From CAIWHR01 sp963786625 (lineage in GTDB: Bacteria; Pseudomonadota; Gammaproteobacteria; Burkholderiales; Casimicrobiaceae): a DNA stretch of 64,000 nt. Both the position numbers and the translations under genes were made by a program. The stretch covers positions 558,001 to 622,000 of the forward strand of contig CAWAZS010000014.1 in assembly GCA_963786625.1 (NCBI GenBank), in the 5' to 3' direction. Within the stretch, counting starts at the first letter, position 1. Every line of letters starts with the position of its first letter. Below are positions 43,396 to 52,557 of this stretch, piece after piece. The notes under the pieces are model-generated. The model saw only the letters and a list, made by a program, of their open reading frames with translations. It made no database searches and was not told the DNA's origin.

Positions 43396-44608
43396 ATGCC
43401 CAAGAACTACACGATGGGTGGCCGAACGGCCGCCGCCGCGCCGGGCGATGCGCCACCCATGCCGGGACGCCAGTCGTGGCGGGAGCGCCTGGGAGCATTG
43501 CGCAACCTCCCGCCCTTCCTGAAGCTCGTCTGGAGGACCAGTCCGGCGCTCACGCTCGGCCAATCGGTGCTGCGGGCCGTGCGCGCATTGCTGCCGGTCG
43601 CGACGCTCTACGTGGGCAAGCTGATCATCGACGAGGTCGTGCTGCTGGTGCAGGCGCCGCGCGCCGCCGAGGACCTGCAGCAATGGCTCGCGAGCGGATT
43701 GCTCGACCGCATCGGATGGCTGCTCGCGCTGGAATTCGGACTCGCCGTGCTCTCCGACGTGCTCGGCCGCGCCGTGTCCCTGCTCGATTCCCTGCTGTCG
43801 GAGCGGTTCAGCAACGAGACCAGCCTTCGGCTCATGGAGCACGCCGCCACGCTCGACCTCGAGGATTTCGAGGACAGCGAGCTGCAGGATCGGCTGGAGC
43901 GCGCGCGGCGGCAGGCGGCGACGAGCCTGATCGGCCAGCTCTTCGGCCAGGCGCAGGACGTGGTCACCATCGCGAGCTTCGGCGCGGGTCTGGTCGTCTA
44001 CGCACCGTGGCTGATCGCGCTCCTCGCCGTCGCCCTGCTGCCCGCGTTCATCGGCGAGGCGCATTTCAACGCCCAGACCTATTCGCTCAATTGCCCGCAC
44101 GCCGGAGCGGCGCGAGCTCGACTACGTCCGGCAGACCGGTGCGAGCGCGGAGACGGCCAAGGAAGTGAAGATCTTCGGCCTGAACAGCTTCCTGATCGAA
44201 CGCTACCGCGCGCTGGCCACGAGCTTCTTCGAGGCCAATCGCCGCATCGCGATGCAGGCCGAGGACTACGATGCGCTGGTGATTCCCGGAGGTCGCGCGC
44301 CGGAATACCTGCGCCTCGACCCGAAGGTGATTGCGATCGTCCAGCACTTCGCCAAGGCGAACAAGCCGATCGCGTCCATCTGCCACGGCGCGCAGCTGCT
44401 CGCCGCCGCGGGTGGGCTCGCGGGGCGCGGCTGCAGCGCGTATCCGGCATGCGCTCCGGAGGTGAAGGCGGCGGGCGGCAAGTATGCCGAGGTCCCGGGG
44501 AACGGGGTGCACGTCGACGGCAACCTCGTCACTGCGCCTGCGTGGCCCGCGCACCCGGCGTGGTTGGCGCAGTTCCTGAAGGTACTCGGCACGCGTATCG
44601 AGCTTTGA
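43396..44608 (+). CDS. ABC-exporter membrane domain fused to a DJ-1/PfpI C-terminal fragment
   Basis: Residues ~1-290 are an ABC exporter transmembrane domain (LPVATLYVGKLIIDEVVLLV, ATLDLEDFEDSELQDRLERA, QTGASAETAKEVKIFGLNSF), with a one-base slip near 44100. At about 44262, after FFEANRRIAMQAE, the sequence changes without a stop to DYDALVIPGGRAPEYLR..PIASICHGAQLLAAAG, the nucleophile-elbow half of a DJ-1/PfpI protein, with Cys in ICHG. The exporter's ATPase domain and the PfpI N-terminal ~60 residues are both absent. It is either a real internal deletion/fusion or an assembly chimera. Confidence 0.75.
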
Positions 44609-44797
44609 TCGATGGCGAATCGCATCGCTCGGGATGTCGCGGTGGCGGCGGGGCGCAGTCGGGTTGACTTGCCGGAAAGGATGACAGGGGACCGCTCGGG
44701 CGTGGTCCTTGAGCTTCCGGTCGCGCGTGTTGCGCGCCCGCCGGCAACGGGGGACAATGACAATGTCATATCCCGTCGACCCGTGGAAGGAAGCGCC

Positions 44798-45461
44798 ATG
44801 TTCAGTCTGAAAGGTCGCGATCACCTGTCCGAATCCCAAGGATCCAGGCAAGGCGGCGCTCAAGCCCGCGCTGTACGATCCGCCGGGAACTCTCCTGAAA
44901 CCCGGGACGCCCGTTGCGCCCCGGCCGCCCGTGGCACCGTCCGCGCTGGTGCACGACGGGCACCCCGTTGCGGCGGCGACGACCCGCGGCGACGATGCAC
45001 GCGCGACGCCAACCGCGCCCGCGGTTCCGATGGCTGCGCCCCGGCCTTCGGAACCCGCGCCGAGCAAACTTTTCGTCGGGATCAACATCAAGCTCAAAGG
45101 GGTGGAAATCTCCGATTGTGACGTGCTCGTCATCGAAGGCCACGTGGAGGCAACCGTCCACAGTCAGGCGATGCAGATCGCCAAGCCGGGAACGCTGCAG
45201 GGCACGGCATTGATCGACGTCGCCGAGATCGACGGCGAATTCTCGGGAGAGTTGACCGCGCGCACCCGGCTGGTCGTGCACGGCACCGGCCGGGTCAGGG
45301 GCGTCATCCGCTACGGCCAGCTGATCGTGGAGGAGGGGGGCGAGATCAGCGGCGACGTGAAGCGGCTGGAGGCACCCGAAAAGCAGGCGAATTCGTCGCG
45401 CGTCCCGCCCGCGGAGTCACGGCGCCTTCCCGAGCCGGCGCACGGGCCGGTATCGCGCTGA
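44798..45461 (+). CDS. Bactofilin-family protein, one-base frameshift near the start
   Basis: The ATG at 44798 opens MFSLKGRD. About 14 codons later one extra base (near 44840) moves the reading to the frame that continues PPGTLLKPGTPVAPRPPVAP and then the bactofilin core: LFVGINIKLKGVEISDCDVL, VIEGHVEATV, GTALIDVAEIDGEFSGELTA and GRVRGVIRYGQLIVEEGGEI. This right-handed beta-helix polymerises into cytoskeletal filaments. The Pro-rich N-terminus and polar C-terminus are typical. Confidence 0.85.
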
Positions 45462-45524
45462 GCGGCCTCTGCTATCGTATGGGAGTCGAGGGCCGGCGCG
45501 CCAGCCGCCGGAACAGGGGAAGAG

Positions 45525-45749
45525 ATGAGGTTCAAGATCGAAGTCGAGGATGGACGCGGCCTCTGGACGGACGTGCGTGGCGCCGACGGGGCGATCCTCA
45601 CGTTTGCGCAGGAAGACGAGGCCCGCGCGAAGCTCGCCGAGCTCTACCCGATTCTGGTCCAGATGGAGAAATACGGGGACCCCAAGCGTACGCGCGTGAT
45701 CCGCATTCTCGAGGACGACGACGACTGGCCGAAGAAGCCGGCCGCCTAG
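45525..45749 (+). CDS. Small conserved hypothetical protein
   Basis: 74 residues, acidic, starting MRFKIEVEDGRGLWTD after a good GGGGAAGAG site. It ends with an Asp-rich stretch and a Lys/Ala tail. It has no membrane segment or known motif. It follows bactofilin by 63 bp and may be cotranscribed. Confidence 0.65.
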   Translation: MRFKIEVEDGRGLWTDVRGADGAILTFAQEDEARAKLAELYPILVQMEKYGDPKRTRVIRILEDDDDWPKKPAA

Positions 45750-45789
45750 CGGTCGATCGACGCGGGTCGGGCGCGGACGCCGGATCCGC

Positions 45790-46534
45790 CTAGGCGGCGA
45801 CAGCAGACATTGTCTGGCGGTACCGCACGTCGGACAGCAAACGGCCCAATTCCTTCTTGACGACGGCGTAGCACTCGCAGGCGCCTGCTTCCAGTCCGGA
45901 TCGCTCGAGCACCGCAATGTGGCCGCGGCGGTAGCGAATGAGCCCCGCGCGCTGCAGGTTCCCGGCGGCCTCCGTGATGCTTTCCCGGCGCACGCCGAGC
46001 GCGATCGCGACCAGTTCCTGCGTCACAACCAGCTCGTTCGAAGGCAGTCGATCGAGGGTCAGCAATAGCCACCGGCACAGCTGCTGCTCGATCGAATGGT
46101 GCCGATTGCAGGCCGCCGTCTGGCACATCTGGGTGATGCAGTGCCTGGGTATAGCGCAGCAACAGGCGCTGGAACAGCCCGGCGCGACCGAACTCCTCCT
46201 TCAGCAGCTTCCCGGGCAGCCGGTAGCCGTGGCCGGAGGTCTGGACGATGGCCGAACTGGGCGTGGTATTGCCGCCCATGAACAGTGAAATGCCGAGGAC
46301 GCCCTCGTTGCCCACGCCCGCGAATTCGGTCGAGAGGCCGGACTCCAGGTTGTAGAGCAGCGACACGATGGCCGTCGTCGGGAAATAGGCGTGCTGCAAC
46401 TGGCCGCCGGGTTCGTAGAGCGTTTCGCCGAGCAGCATCGGCACCCGTTCCAGATGGGGAGCCAGGCGTTCGAATTCGACGCCGGGGAGCGCGGCGAGAA
46501 GCTGGTTCTGGCTGGGATTGGGTGGTAATGGCAT
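45790..46534 (-). CDS. Crp/Fnr-family transcriptional regulator (paralogue 2), one-base frameshift
   Basis: It starts at the ATG at 46534 (MPLPPNPSQNQLLAALPGVE). The nucleotide-binding fold (YFPTTAIVSLLYNLESGLST, GNEGVLGISLFMGG) reads to RYTQAL near 46135. An extra base then moves the rest (CQTAACNRHHSIEQQLCRWL and helix-turn-helix VAIALGVRRESITEAAGNLQ) to another frame ending at 45790. Total 745 nt, i.e. one base too many. It lies directly downstream of the kinase and receiver-PAS genes and is probably their cotranscribed output. Confidence 0.85.
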
Positions 46535-46557
46535 GGCGGAGATCCGGACCCTGCGTC

Positions 46558-47382
46558 CTATCTTCCTGCGGTCAGCTCCACGCCGATTCCGCGGTAGCCG
46601 ATGAAGCGGCAGGACTCGTTGAACATCGGCTCTCCGCTTACCTGGAATCTTTGCTGCGAGCCGTCGGCATTGACGCGACTGAACACGAAATCCAGGAACG
46701 GCTGCCGGGCCGCAATCTTTGCCTGCAGCGTTTCTCGCTCGGCCTCGTTCCACCCGGTCATCTCGCGGTTGCCCGATTCGCCCGCAAAGCTGGCGACCCG
46801 GATCCCGAGCATTTCCAGGACCGGACCGGAGACCTTGGTGAAGTTCCCGTTCTCGTCCTGCTCCCAGTACCAGTCGGAGGCGAGCTCGGTCAGGCTGCGA
46901 TAGCGCGCTTCGCTCTCGCGCAGTTCGGCGGTGCGTTCCCGGACGGTCTGTTCCAGCACCTTGTTGAAGCTCTCGAGCTGCCTGTAGAGCAGCCGCACTT
47001 CCAGCATGTTGCGGATGCGCGTCTTGACTTCGACCAGATCGAACGGCTTGCTGATGAAGTCCTTCGCGCCGGCCTGCAACGCGCGCAGCTTGTGACCCGG
47101 TTGGGCGGTGAGCACGATGACGGGAAGGTAGCTGTCGGCATCGTTGGTCTTCAGGCCCTCCATCACGTGGAATCCGTCCATGCCGGGCATCTGCAGGTCG
47201 AGCAGGATCAGGTCGTAGTGGTTCTTGCGATGCAGCGCGCAGACCTCCTGCGGGTTCATCGTCGAGGCAACGCAGGTGTAGCCGGCTTCGCTCAGCAATT
47301 GCTCGAGGAGGCGGACGTTGGGCTCCTGATCGTCGACGATCAGGATGCTGGCGTTGAGGGTGTCGGGCACGCCTGCCATCAT
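46558..47382 (-). CDS. Response regulator with PAS domain
   Basis: 274 residues from MMAGVPDTLN at 47382, whose ATG overlaps the kinase stop as ATGA. Receiver domain (~10-130): IVDDQEPNVRLLEQLL, phosphoacceptor Asp in LILLDLQMPGMDG, VLTAQPG, SKPFD. After a coiled coil comes a PAS domain (~165-270) with YRSLTELASDWYWEQDENGN. There is no DNA-binding, GGDEF or kinase output, so it probably relays to a partner. Downstream is Crp/Fnr paralogue 2. Confidence 0.85.
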   Translation of the reverse strand: MMAGVPDTLNASILIVDDQEPNVRLLEQLLSEAGYTCVASTMNPQEVCALHRKNHYDLILLDLQMPGMDGFHVMEGLKTNDADSYLPVIVLTAQPGHKLRALQAGAKDFISKPFDLVEVKTRIRNMLEVRLLYRQLESFNKVLEQTVRERTAELRESEARYRSLTELASDWYWEQDENGNFTKVSGPVLEMLGIRVASFAGESGNREMTGWNEAERETLQAKIAARQPFLDFVFSRVNADGSQQRFQVSGEPMFNESCRFIGYRGIGVELTAGR

Positions 47383-49086
47383 GTTTTCTTCGCCTCGATT
47401 GCGCGAGTCGATTCCGTCTTCGAGAATTCCAGTGCAACGTCCAGCGTATCCATGAACTCGCCGACCTTGATGGGTTTGGTGAGATAGCGGAAGAATCCCG
47501 CCTCCAGGCCCTTGTGGATATCGTGCGGCATGGCATTCGCGCTGAGCGCAATCACCGGGATATGCGTCGTGGCCGGGTCCTCCGCCAGGATTCTCAGCGC
47601 CGTGATGCCGCTGATGCCGGGCAGATTGATGTCCATGAGGATCAGGTCGGGAAGGGACGCGCGAGCGATCTCGATGCCGCGGTTGCCGTCCCTCGCGGTC
47701 AGCAAGCTGATATCGGGCCGGCGCGCGATGAGATCCTCGACCAGCATCAGATTGGCCGGGTTGTCCTCGACATAGAGCACGGTTCGCGGCTGCGCGCCGG
47801 CCTGGAGTCGCGTCCGGGCGGCGGCGGGTTCGGCGGCGCTGGCGGCCGGACTCGGTTCGGCCGTGAGTTTCAGCTCGATCCAGAACACGCTGCCGGTCCC
47901 GACGGTGCTCTCCACACCGATGACACCGCCCATCAATTCGACCAGGCGCTTGCAGACCACCAGGCCGATGCCCGTGCCTTCCTCGACGTTCGCCTCCTGT
48001 CCGAGGCGATTGAACGGCTGGAAGAGCTGCGACCAACTTCTCGGCCGCCAGTCCTTCGCCGGTGTCCGTGACGCAAATGCGGATGCGTCCGGGGCTGCTC
48101 GCGATGCAGTCCACGACGACGGTTCCCCCCGTCCTGTTGTACTTGATCGCATTGGAAAGCAGATTGATCAGCACCTGCTTCACCCGAGTCCGGTCGGCCT
48201 CGACGAAGTACCGCATTTCGAGCTGGGGAAAGGCCACGCTGATGCCGCGCTTCTGCGCCTGCGGCTCGATCATGGCCTGGCATTCGAGCATGACGTCGGC
48301 CAGGGAAATCGGCTCGAGCGACAGCGACAGCTTCCCCGACTCGATCAGCGCGAGATCGAGGATTTCGTTGATGAGGTCCAGCAGGTACCACCCCGCCTTG
48401 AGGATCTGATCGATGCTGCGCTTCTGCGAGGGCGTCGGCAACGGCGTGCCGGATTCCATGAGCTGGGCGAAGCCGAGGATCGCGCTGAGCGGGGTGCGCA
48501 GCTCGTGGCTCATGCTGGAAAGAAAATCCGATTTCGCCAGATTGGCCTTCTCGGCGACGGCCATCGCCTTGTTCAGGTCCAGTTCGACCTGCTTGCGCAC
48601 GGAATTGTCGGTCCCGATCAGCAGGTATCCGATGATGTCGCCGTACTCGTCGCGCAGCGCCGTGATCGACACGATGGCCGGAAAGCGGCCGCCGTTCTTG
48701 CAGATGTAGGTCAGCTCGTAGATGTCTTCGATCCCGCGCGAAGCCTTGAAGGCCAACGCCTCGAAGCCGGGCGTGATGGTGGTCGCGAGCTCGAGGCTCA
48801 GTGCCTGCGCGCGCGCCATCACCTCCTGCGGATCGTGCATGTCGCTCGGGCTGATCCTGTTCACGACTTCGGCGGCCCGATAGCCCAGCATGCGCTCGGC
48901 GCCGACGTTGAACAACTGAATGATGCCCTTCTCGTCGGTCGCGATGATCGAGAAATTGGCGCTGGTGAGAATCGCGTTCTGCAGGGCGCCCGTCTTCAGC
49001 AACGCTTCCTGGCGCCGCACTTCGCTGATGCCGGCCGTCCTGGCGGCATCGTCGAGCATGGCGGAGTCGGTTGCTTCTTCGGGCAT
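47379..49086 (-). CDS. PAS hybrid histidine kinase with C-terminal receiver, one-base frameshift
   Basis: It starts at MPEEATDSAM (49086). PAS domain (~40-160: FSIIATDEKGIIQLFNVGAE), HisKA with SSMSHELRTPLSAILGFAQL, and an ATPase with N-box LLSNAIKYNRTGG and G-box VTDTGEGLAAEKL. One extra base near 48035 shifts the frame, and coding resumes with LFQPFNRLGQEANVEEGTGI. A receiver then follows (YVEDNPANLMLVEDL, LILMDINLPGISG, LTKPIK) to the stop at 47379. The total is one base over a multiple of three. No membrane segment. A mirror-like 886-residue open frame is an artefact of this slip. Confidence 0.88.
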
Positions 49087-49208
49087 GACGGGCTTTCTCT
49101 GGAGGGTACGCTGGCGCGGAAGTGGATCCCGCAGCGCGCGAATGGCACAGGAACCCGGCGCAGGCTTCCCGACAACAGAGGATTGTCCTGCCCGTTCCGG
49201 ACGGCGTC

Positions 49209-49224
49209 TGTGCGCCACGACACA
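49209..49224. promoter_or_regulatory. Crp/Fnr-like operator, site 6
   Basis: TGTGCG-CCAC-GACACA, 123 bp before the hybrid kinase start. It has the weaker symmetry of the pair. Confidence 0.4.
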
Positions 49225-49411
49225 TAAGGCGGACCGTTCCGGGCGCCGCGCGGGTTCGTTCAGCCCGGGTGGCCCAGTCCACGTGTCGCACCGATGAGCC
49301 GCATCGCGAAGCGGCCGGGAACGGGAGCCTATCCGAACGTAGATCGGCCCCGTCGGGCAACTCTCCGGACGGCGTCGCTCCTGGACTTCGAGCCGCCGGC
49401 TAGGGTGCGCA

Positions 49412-49427
49412 TGTACGTTAGCGTACA
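49412..49427. promoter_or_regulatory. Crp/Fnr-like operator, site 7
   Basis: TGTACG-TTAG-CGTACA, perfectly symmetric in both half-sites, 139 bp before Crp/Fnr paralogue 3. It suggests autoregulation. Confidence 0.65.
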
Positions 49428-49565
49428 GACGGAACGACAGCGCCGCCGTACCCTATCGCCACTAGCAATCGGTGAGAGCGCGTCGGCACGGTCGCCATCG
49501 GGCATTGGACTTGCGGCCCGTATTTCCGGACACTGGCGCGTTGGCCTCAACGACTCCCGTGGAGT

Positions 49566-50321
49566 GTGTCAGTGCCATCGACCCAACGCGGCACCCCAGG
49601 CAATCGCCTGCTCGAGGCGCTCCCGAAAAGCGACCTGCGGCGCATGCTTGCCGAGTGCGAGACGGTCGACCTCGCGTTCGCCGACGTGCTCTACGCACCC
49701 GGGGAGCGTCTCAGCCACGTCTATTTCCCCACCAAGAGCTTCATCTCGCTGATCATGCCGATCGACAATTCCGCCTCACTCGAGGTTGGTCTGGTCGGAG
49801 ACGAAGGCATGTTCGGGATTCCGATCGCGCTCGGCGTCGACGTGTCGCCGGTGCGCGCGGTGGTACAGGGCGCCGGATCGGCGTTGCGAATGGGCGCCGG
49901 GCCCTTCGGCCGCGAGCTGGCGAGCAGCCCGGCGCTGCAGCGCGAGATCGACCGCTATATCTTCGTTCATTTGAGCCAGCTCGCGCAGACGGCGGCCTGT
50001 ACGCGCTTTCACGTGGTCGAGGCCCGGCTGGCCCGCTGGCTGCTGATGACTCAGGACCGCGCGCATGCCAACGCATTCCATATCACGCAGGAGTTCCTGG
50101 CCCTGATGCTCGGCGTCCGGCGGGTCGGCGTCACCAAGGCGGCGAGCTCCCTCCAGGAGCGCAATCTGATCCGGTACAGCCGCGGCGACATCACGGTTCT
50201 CGACCGGCGCGGACTCAAGGCCGCTTCCTGCGGTTGTTACAGGGCGGATCGGGAATCGTACGATCGGATCCTCGGCAAGCCGTTCCCCGGCGAGGGCATC
50301 GTCGGCCGGCTCCGCATGTGA
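49566..50321 (+). CDS. Crp/Fnr-family transcriptional regulator (paralogue 3)
   Basis: 251 residues, intact, from a GTG at 49566. Nucleotide-binding fold (RLSHVYFPTKSFISLIMPI, GDEGMFGIPIALGV), dimer helix (LAQTAACTRFHVVEARLARW) and helix-turn-helix (LALMLGVRRVGVTKAASSLQ). No Fnr-type Cys cluster. A perfect copy of the recurrent palindrome sits in its own promoter region. It is the only one of the three paralogues with an intact frame and an own site, so it is the best candidate to bind the 16-bp site. Confidence 0.92.
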   Translation: MSVPSTQRGTPGNRLLEALPKSDLRRMLAECETVDLAFADVLYAPGERLSHVYFPTKSFISLIMPIDNSASLEVGLVGDEGMFGIPIALGVDVSPVRAVVQGAGSALRMGAGPFGRELASSPALQREIDRYIFVHLSQLAQTAACTRFHVVEARLARWLLMTQDRAHANAFHITQEFLALMLGVRRVGVTKAASSLQERNLIRYSRGDITVLDRRGLKAASCGCYRADRESYDRILGKPFPGEGIVGRLRM

Positions 50322-50400
50322 GGGCCGTAGCCGACGGTCGGGATGTTCGAAAGGACGCGTGAACGATGGTCCTGTCGATGCTCGTGGCGAAGAACGGGTG

Positions 50401-51075
50401 ATGCACCGGCCCGGCGTCGTTGGAGTTGCCTTCGCGCTCGTGTTGTCGGGCTGCGCGGGGCTCGGCACCCCGCCGCCCGACGCATCGTCCCGGAGCAGTC
50501 CGCCGCAACCGGGGGCCGAAGTCGTGGCGCCGTCGGTCACACCGCCACCACCGCCGAGCGCGCCACCAGCGAGTGTCGCAACGAGGGATGGAACCACGGC
50601 GGTTGAGCCGGCGAGTGGCTCGGCCACGCAATCGACGACCGCTCCCTCCGACCGGACCGCTGGGAAGACCGCCGCACCCACCGCAAAGTCACCTTCGAAG
50701 ACCGCCGCGTCTCCCGCTCCCGCTGCGCAGCCTTCGAAGAGCGAAAGCGTCCCCCCGGTTACCGCAAAGGCAAAAGCGCCGCCGCTCGACCTTGCCTCTC
50801 TGGAGCAGCGGCTCAAGGACACCAAAGCCATCGGCGTCCTCACCAAGATCACCCTCAAGAACCAGGTCGACGACCTGCTCGATCAATTCCGGGCCTTCTA
50901 CCAGGGGAAGCTCAGGAGCGACCTGGCCGCGCTTCGGCGATCCTATGATCTGCTGGTCCTCAAGGTGCTCTCGCTATTGCAGGACGGCGACCAGGCGCTG
51001 GCCACGGCGGTCGCGGCCTCGCGCGAGGCGATCTGGGGCATCCTTTCGGACCCGGCGAAGTTCGCGACGATCTGA
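50401..51075 (+). CDS. Lipoprotein with Pro/Ala/Ser-rich linker
   Basis: 224 residues from MHRPGVVGVAF at 50401. Lipobox ALVLSGC. Residues ~25-125 are a low-complexity Pro/Ala/Ser/Thr linker that probably spans the periplasm. The C-terminal ~90 residues are helical (LDLASLEQRLKDTKAIGVLT, VDDLLDQFRAFYQGKLRSDL). No known family. It is followed closely by the small secreted protein gene. Confidence 0.65.
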   Translation: MHRPGVVGVAFALVLSGCAGLGTPPPDASSRSSPPQPGAEVVAPSVTPPPPPSAPPASVATRDGTTAVEPASGSATQSTTAPSDRTAGKTAAPTAKSPSKTAASPAPAAQPSKSESVPPVTAKAKAPPLDLASLEQRLKDTKAIGVLTKITLKNQVDDLLDQFRAFYQGKLRSDLAALRRSYDLLVLKVLSLLQDGDQALATAVAASREAIWGILSDPAKFATI

Positions 51076-51093
51076 CCCGACGCGGGAGACACC

Positions 51094-51348
51094 ATGAGCA
51101 CATCGGCGACGGCCTTGGCGATTGCAGTCCTGACTGTTGGATGCTTCCCGGCACCCGCGTTCGCGGCCGACGACGAATCGACGAGGAAGGACCTGTTCGC
51201 CGTGATCGCGTTGCACGGTTTGCCGTGCGGCGAAGTCGTCAGCGTCACAACGAGGGCGGAGAACGACCACATTGCGTCGTGCAAGGATGGGAACCGCTAC
51301 CACGTCTTCCTCAACGCCGAGGGGCGCGTGGTCGTCGAGAAGCGATGA
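51094..51348 (+). CDS. Small secreted protein
   Basis: 84 residues. Signal peptide to about residue 24 (PAPAFA). The mature part contains two Cys (LPCGEVVSV and ASCKDGNRYHVF) that could pair. I recognise the general pattern from proteobacterial small periplasmic proteins but have no name for it. It starts 18 bp after the lipoprotein gene, probably one operon. Confidence 0.65.
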   Translation: MSTSATALAIAVLTVGCFPAPAFAADDESTRKDLFAVIALHGLPCGEVVSVTTRAENDHIASCKDGNRYHVFLNAEGRVVVEKR

Positions 51349-51457
51349 CGTGGCAATCCCGTGACACGAGCAGCGCCGTCGCGCCCTGACGGGATTTCGG
51401 CGTCGGTGGACCGGATCACAGGTTGTCGACTGTGGGATGAAACGGAAGGAATCAGGA

Positions 51458-51655
51458 ATGATGAACTTCGGATACAACAGCCTCTGGGGCGTGCTGATAC
51501 TCGCTGGCGACATCTGGGCGATCATCAACATTTTCCAAAGCTCCGCTTCCAATGAGAAGAAATTGATCTGGACAATCGCGGTGGTGCTGCTGCCGGTGCT
51601 GGGCTTGATCCTGTGGTATTTCCTCGGACCACGGGACGGCAAGGCGCAGGGCTGA
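51458..51655 (+). CDS. PLDc_N-type two-helix membrane protein
   Basis: 65 residues. Two hydrophobic helices (SLWGVLILAGDIWAIINIF and IWTIAVVLLPVLGLILWYFL) flank a short Ser/Asn/Lys loop (QSSASNEKKL). The second helix plus GPRDGK matches the cardiolipin-synthase N-terminal (PLDc_N) domain found as stand-alone small proteins. The start at 51458 is set by AAGGA upstream; an in-frame ATG at 51437 is less likely. Confidence 0.8.
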   Translation: MMNFGYNSLWGVLILAGDIWAIINIFQSSASNEKKLIWTIAVVLLPVLGLILWYFLGPRDGKAQG

Positions 51656-51843
51656 AGACGTGCGCCTGGCAACGGCGCGAGCGAGCAAATCGGTCGCCGG
51701 CAAGGAGGCCTCGGATTCTCCAATGCCATCGGTTCGCCGCTTCGCGAAGGACGATCCAGTTCTTGGGCACCACGGCGACGCGTATCCCGGCGTCGATGCC
51801 GCCCTTCTGCGGAAAGATCGAGCCGGGTTCCCATCTGCACTGG

Positions 51844-52161
51844 CTACGTCAGTTCGTTGATCGCGTTCCTTATGGCCATGTCGACGAGTTGCCGGTCGGC
51901 ATCGGTGTCTCCCATCACGGTATCCCAATGCAGCCGCACGTAGGCCGACCTGTGTTTGCTCTTCAATACCAGTGTCTGTACGCCGCGTTGCTGGCCGAAG
52001 GCGTAATCCGTGGCGTAGCCAAGCAGGTCGTGCACGCCGGCCTCCCACATTGCCGTTTGGACGGCCTCGATGATCGCGGCCATGCGCCGGTGGAATTCCC
52101 GCGGCACGTCGACCGTAAGAGGGTCCTTGTCGATCACGGGTGAGGCAGGCGATGGTTTCAT
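51844..52161 (-). CDS. Hypothetical cytoplasmic protein
   Basis: 105 residues from MKPSPASPVI at 52161; the open frame extends further up to 52281. It is mixed alpha/beta in composition, with MAAIIEAVQTAMWEAGVHDL and SAYVRLHWDTVMGDTDADRQ. There is no signal, membrane segment or known motif. The ribosome site is weak. Confidence 0.5.
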   Translation of the reverse strand: MKPSPASPVIDKDPLTVDVPREFHRRMAAIIEAVQTAMWEAGVHDLLGYATDYAFGQQRGVQTLVLKSKHRSAYVRLHWDTVMGDTDADRQLVDMAIRNAINELT

Positions 52162-52557
52162 GATCACTTTTCTGGAAGGCGGGGCGTCGGCGCAAGATCG
52201 CACCGGACATCTGCAAGTATTCACCACATGATGCTGTATGTCAGCCTTCCTTCCGGGCGTCAGAGCGGCAATTCGACGCACGGCCCACGCGCAGTGCCGA
52301 GCAGCCCGTCGGGCATCTGCGCCACTTCGGATTGGGCCGCTTCAGGCAACGAGGGAACCATTGGCGACGAGGTTTGGGTCTTCGACATCCCTCTCGCCGA
52401 GCTCGATCCGCACGCGCTGCGAGGCAGTCGGCACAAGGTGTGACGATTGGCGGGCGGTCGCCGGACGGAAGAACGGCCGGGGATAGAACGACCCCGGCCG
52501 CAGTTCCTGCTCCCTCGCGCCGCCCGCAATGCGGACGACGGGGGATTTGCATCGAAC
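52162..52557. other. Intergenic with a terminator hairpin
   Basis: 395 bp between two leftward genes. It contains the hairpin at 52474-52500 that ends the Cys-repeat gene transcript. Short open frames here lack start signals. Confidence 0.45.
52474..52500 (-). terminator. Terminator of the Cys-repeat gene
   Basis: CGGCCGGGG and CCCCGGCCG form a perfect 9-bp stem with a 9-nt loop, followed on the minus strand by TTCTT. It lies 58 bp after the gene's stop. Confidence 0.6.

Larger units (their letters stand above)
49087..49565. other. Divergent regulatory region with two Crp/Fnr-like sites
   Basis: 480 bp between the hybrid kinase (leftward) and Crp/Fnr paralogue 3 (rightward). It carries the palindromes at 49209 and 49412. 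No gene seen. Confidence 0.6.

Noticed and set aside
46558..49218. A single 886-residue kinase-receiver-PAS protein
   Set aside because: One base too many near 48035 joins the kinase's first frame to the next gene's frame. The true kinase end and the ATGA overlap are in a different frame.
52228..52443. Small rightward ORF of 71 codons
   Set aside because: No ribosome site, no recognisable sequence, and it faces the terminator of the neighbouring gene.
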